A stretch of 29,898 nt of DNA. Source: CAXMQS01 sp964195995 (GTDB lineage Bacteria > Actinomycetota > Acidimicrobiia > Spongiisociales > JAOTWH01). The stretch is from NCBI GenBank assembly GCA_964195995.1, contig CAXMQS010000012.1:1-29898 (forward strand). The letters run 5' to 3'. A program made the translations under genes and the position numbers. The notes beneath the pieces are model-generated. The model saw only the letters and a list, made by a program, of their open reading frames with translations, made no database searches and was not told where the DNA came from. This document shows, one piece after another, positions 29,525-29,898 of this stretch (position 1 is its first letter; every line of letters begins with the position of its first letter).

Positions 29525-29623
29525 AGTGACCCGGCGAGCCACGCCGGTGAGGATCGCCAGAGCCAGGAGCATGGCGCCGAGGATCATCGTGATCCCTGTG
29601 AGCGCATTGATGAGTCCAGTCAT
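29510..29623 (-). CDS. 37-residue single-span membrane peptide
   Basis: A very short frame beginning MTGLINALTGITMILG, with one hydrophobic helix (about residues 4-28) and a basic tail (RRVTRTRR), the topology of an inner-membrane peptide with its C-terminus in the cytoplasm. The ATG has GAGG seven bases upstream, which decides the start over longer in-frame alternatives that lack a ribosome binding site and add no hydrophobic or conserved sequence. I do not recognise a family. The composition and binding site suggest a real gene. Confidence 0.5.
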   Translation of the reverse strand: MTGLINALTGITMILGAMLLALAILTGVARRVTRTRR

Positions 29624-29743
29624 CGGACACCTCGTTGGTCGATTCCACACTTCGACGTAGCGGTGCCCGTGTCGGGTTCCTGGCGAAGGTCGGGTATCCG
29701 ACGATCGAGGGAACGAGTTCATTCGAAATGCGTTGACACTCAT

Positions 29744-29898
29744 ATGAGAACCAGAATCGGGTTTGCCGTTGTCTTCGGGATCGCCGTCCTGGTGGGCTCG
29801 GTGGTGTTGCTCGCCGGTGGCGAACCCCCGACGGGTGCGGCGGGATCAGTCACTGTGCCATCGAGCGATGCCGCGGCAGCGACCTCATCGACGGCGGC
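29744..29898 (+). CDS. Start of a secreted or membrane-anchored protein (cut by window edge)
   Basis: Fifty-one codons are visible. The N-terminus MRTRIGFAVVFGIAVLVGSV has a basic start and a hydrophobic stretch, then a Gly/Pro break and a low-complexity Ala/Ser/Thr-rich segment, the layout of a signal peptide or anchor followed by a flexible linker outside the membrane. No domain is reached before the window ends, so function cannot be given. There is no clear Shine-Dalgarno sequence; a TTGACA lies five bases before the ATG but no -10 box at a proper distance is seen. Confidence 0.6.
   Translation, partial: MRTRIGFAVVFGIAVLVGSVVLLAGGEPPTGAAGSVTVPSSDAAAATSSTA

Noticed and set aside
29733..29738. 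Consensus TTGACA before the last gene, as a -35 box
   Set aside because: It is only five bases from the ATG and no -10 box follows at 16-18 bp; position does not fit a promoter for this gene.
1..29898. CRISPR arrays, prophage, transposases or integrases
   Set aside because: No regularly spaced direct repeats and no such proteins are visible on either strand; neither tRNA is flanked by an integrase or a clear attachment-site duplication.

Overview
The window is a GC-rich, gene-dense stretch of bacterial core chromosome. I infer a deep-branching actinobacterium, most likely class Acidimicrobiia. The reasons are the gene order nadD / LCP-like gene / rsfS, a BldD-type regulator with an intact c-di-GMP signature, an F420-type deazaflavin nitroreductase-like protein, GTG/TTG starts and abundant leaderless-type promoters. 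Phylum is fairly secure; class is an inference.

Layout, left to right. 1-1893: the end of nadD, a membrane protein with a degenerate LytR-CpsA-Psr domain plus a LytR_C domain, and rsfS. 1907-2100: a partial tRNA-like sequence, tRNA-Ala(GGC) with its own promoter, and a strong hairpin. 2128-5577: a small zinc-ribbon membrane protein (minus strand), leuS and a CPBP-family protease. 5645-9291: comEA, comEC and holA, i.e. DNA uptake plus the polymerase III delta subunit. 9299-10041 (minus): greA and rpsT, divergent from lepA through interlocked promoters. 11938-14034: a CIRCE operator, hrcA and dnaJ. 14152-20777: bldD-like regulator, HIT protein, then a tightly coupled run phoH-pgpH-ybeY-CorC-like-era in which every junction is a 4-nt stop/start overlap. 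20774-21475 (minus): F420-type nitroreductase-like protein and pterin carbinolamine dehydratase. 21476-21818: a non-coding block packed with G/C-rich palindromes. 21819-24586: recO, uppS, glyS. 24583-26145 (minus): glpD. 26209-29084: dnaG and rpoD. 29097-29898: a YtxH-like protein, tRNA-Asn(GTT), a 37-residue membrane peptide and the start of a secreted or anchored protein.

How the genes work together: most belong to translation and its quality control (leuS, glyS, lepA, rpsT, rsfS, ybeY, era, two tRNAs), replication and transcription (holA, dnaG, rpoD, greA, recO), heat-shock control (hrcA/dnaJ) and envelope supply (uppS, LCP-like protein). A notable sub-region (14.1-18.3 kb) puts a predicted c-di-GMP-binding regulator, a HIT nucleotide hydrolase/transferase and a predicted c-di-AMP phosphodiesterase close together.

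I see no prophage, insertion sequence, CRISPR array or integrase. The most unusual items are the leaderless -10 signature shared by many genes, two genes (comEC, HIT) whose only plausible starts are CTG codons inside CTGA overlaps, the degenerate LCP protein, the palindrome block upstream of recO, and the BldD orthologue. No wholly new multi-gene system is evident.
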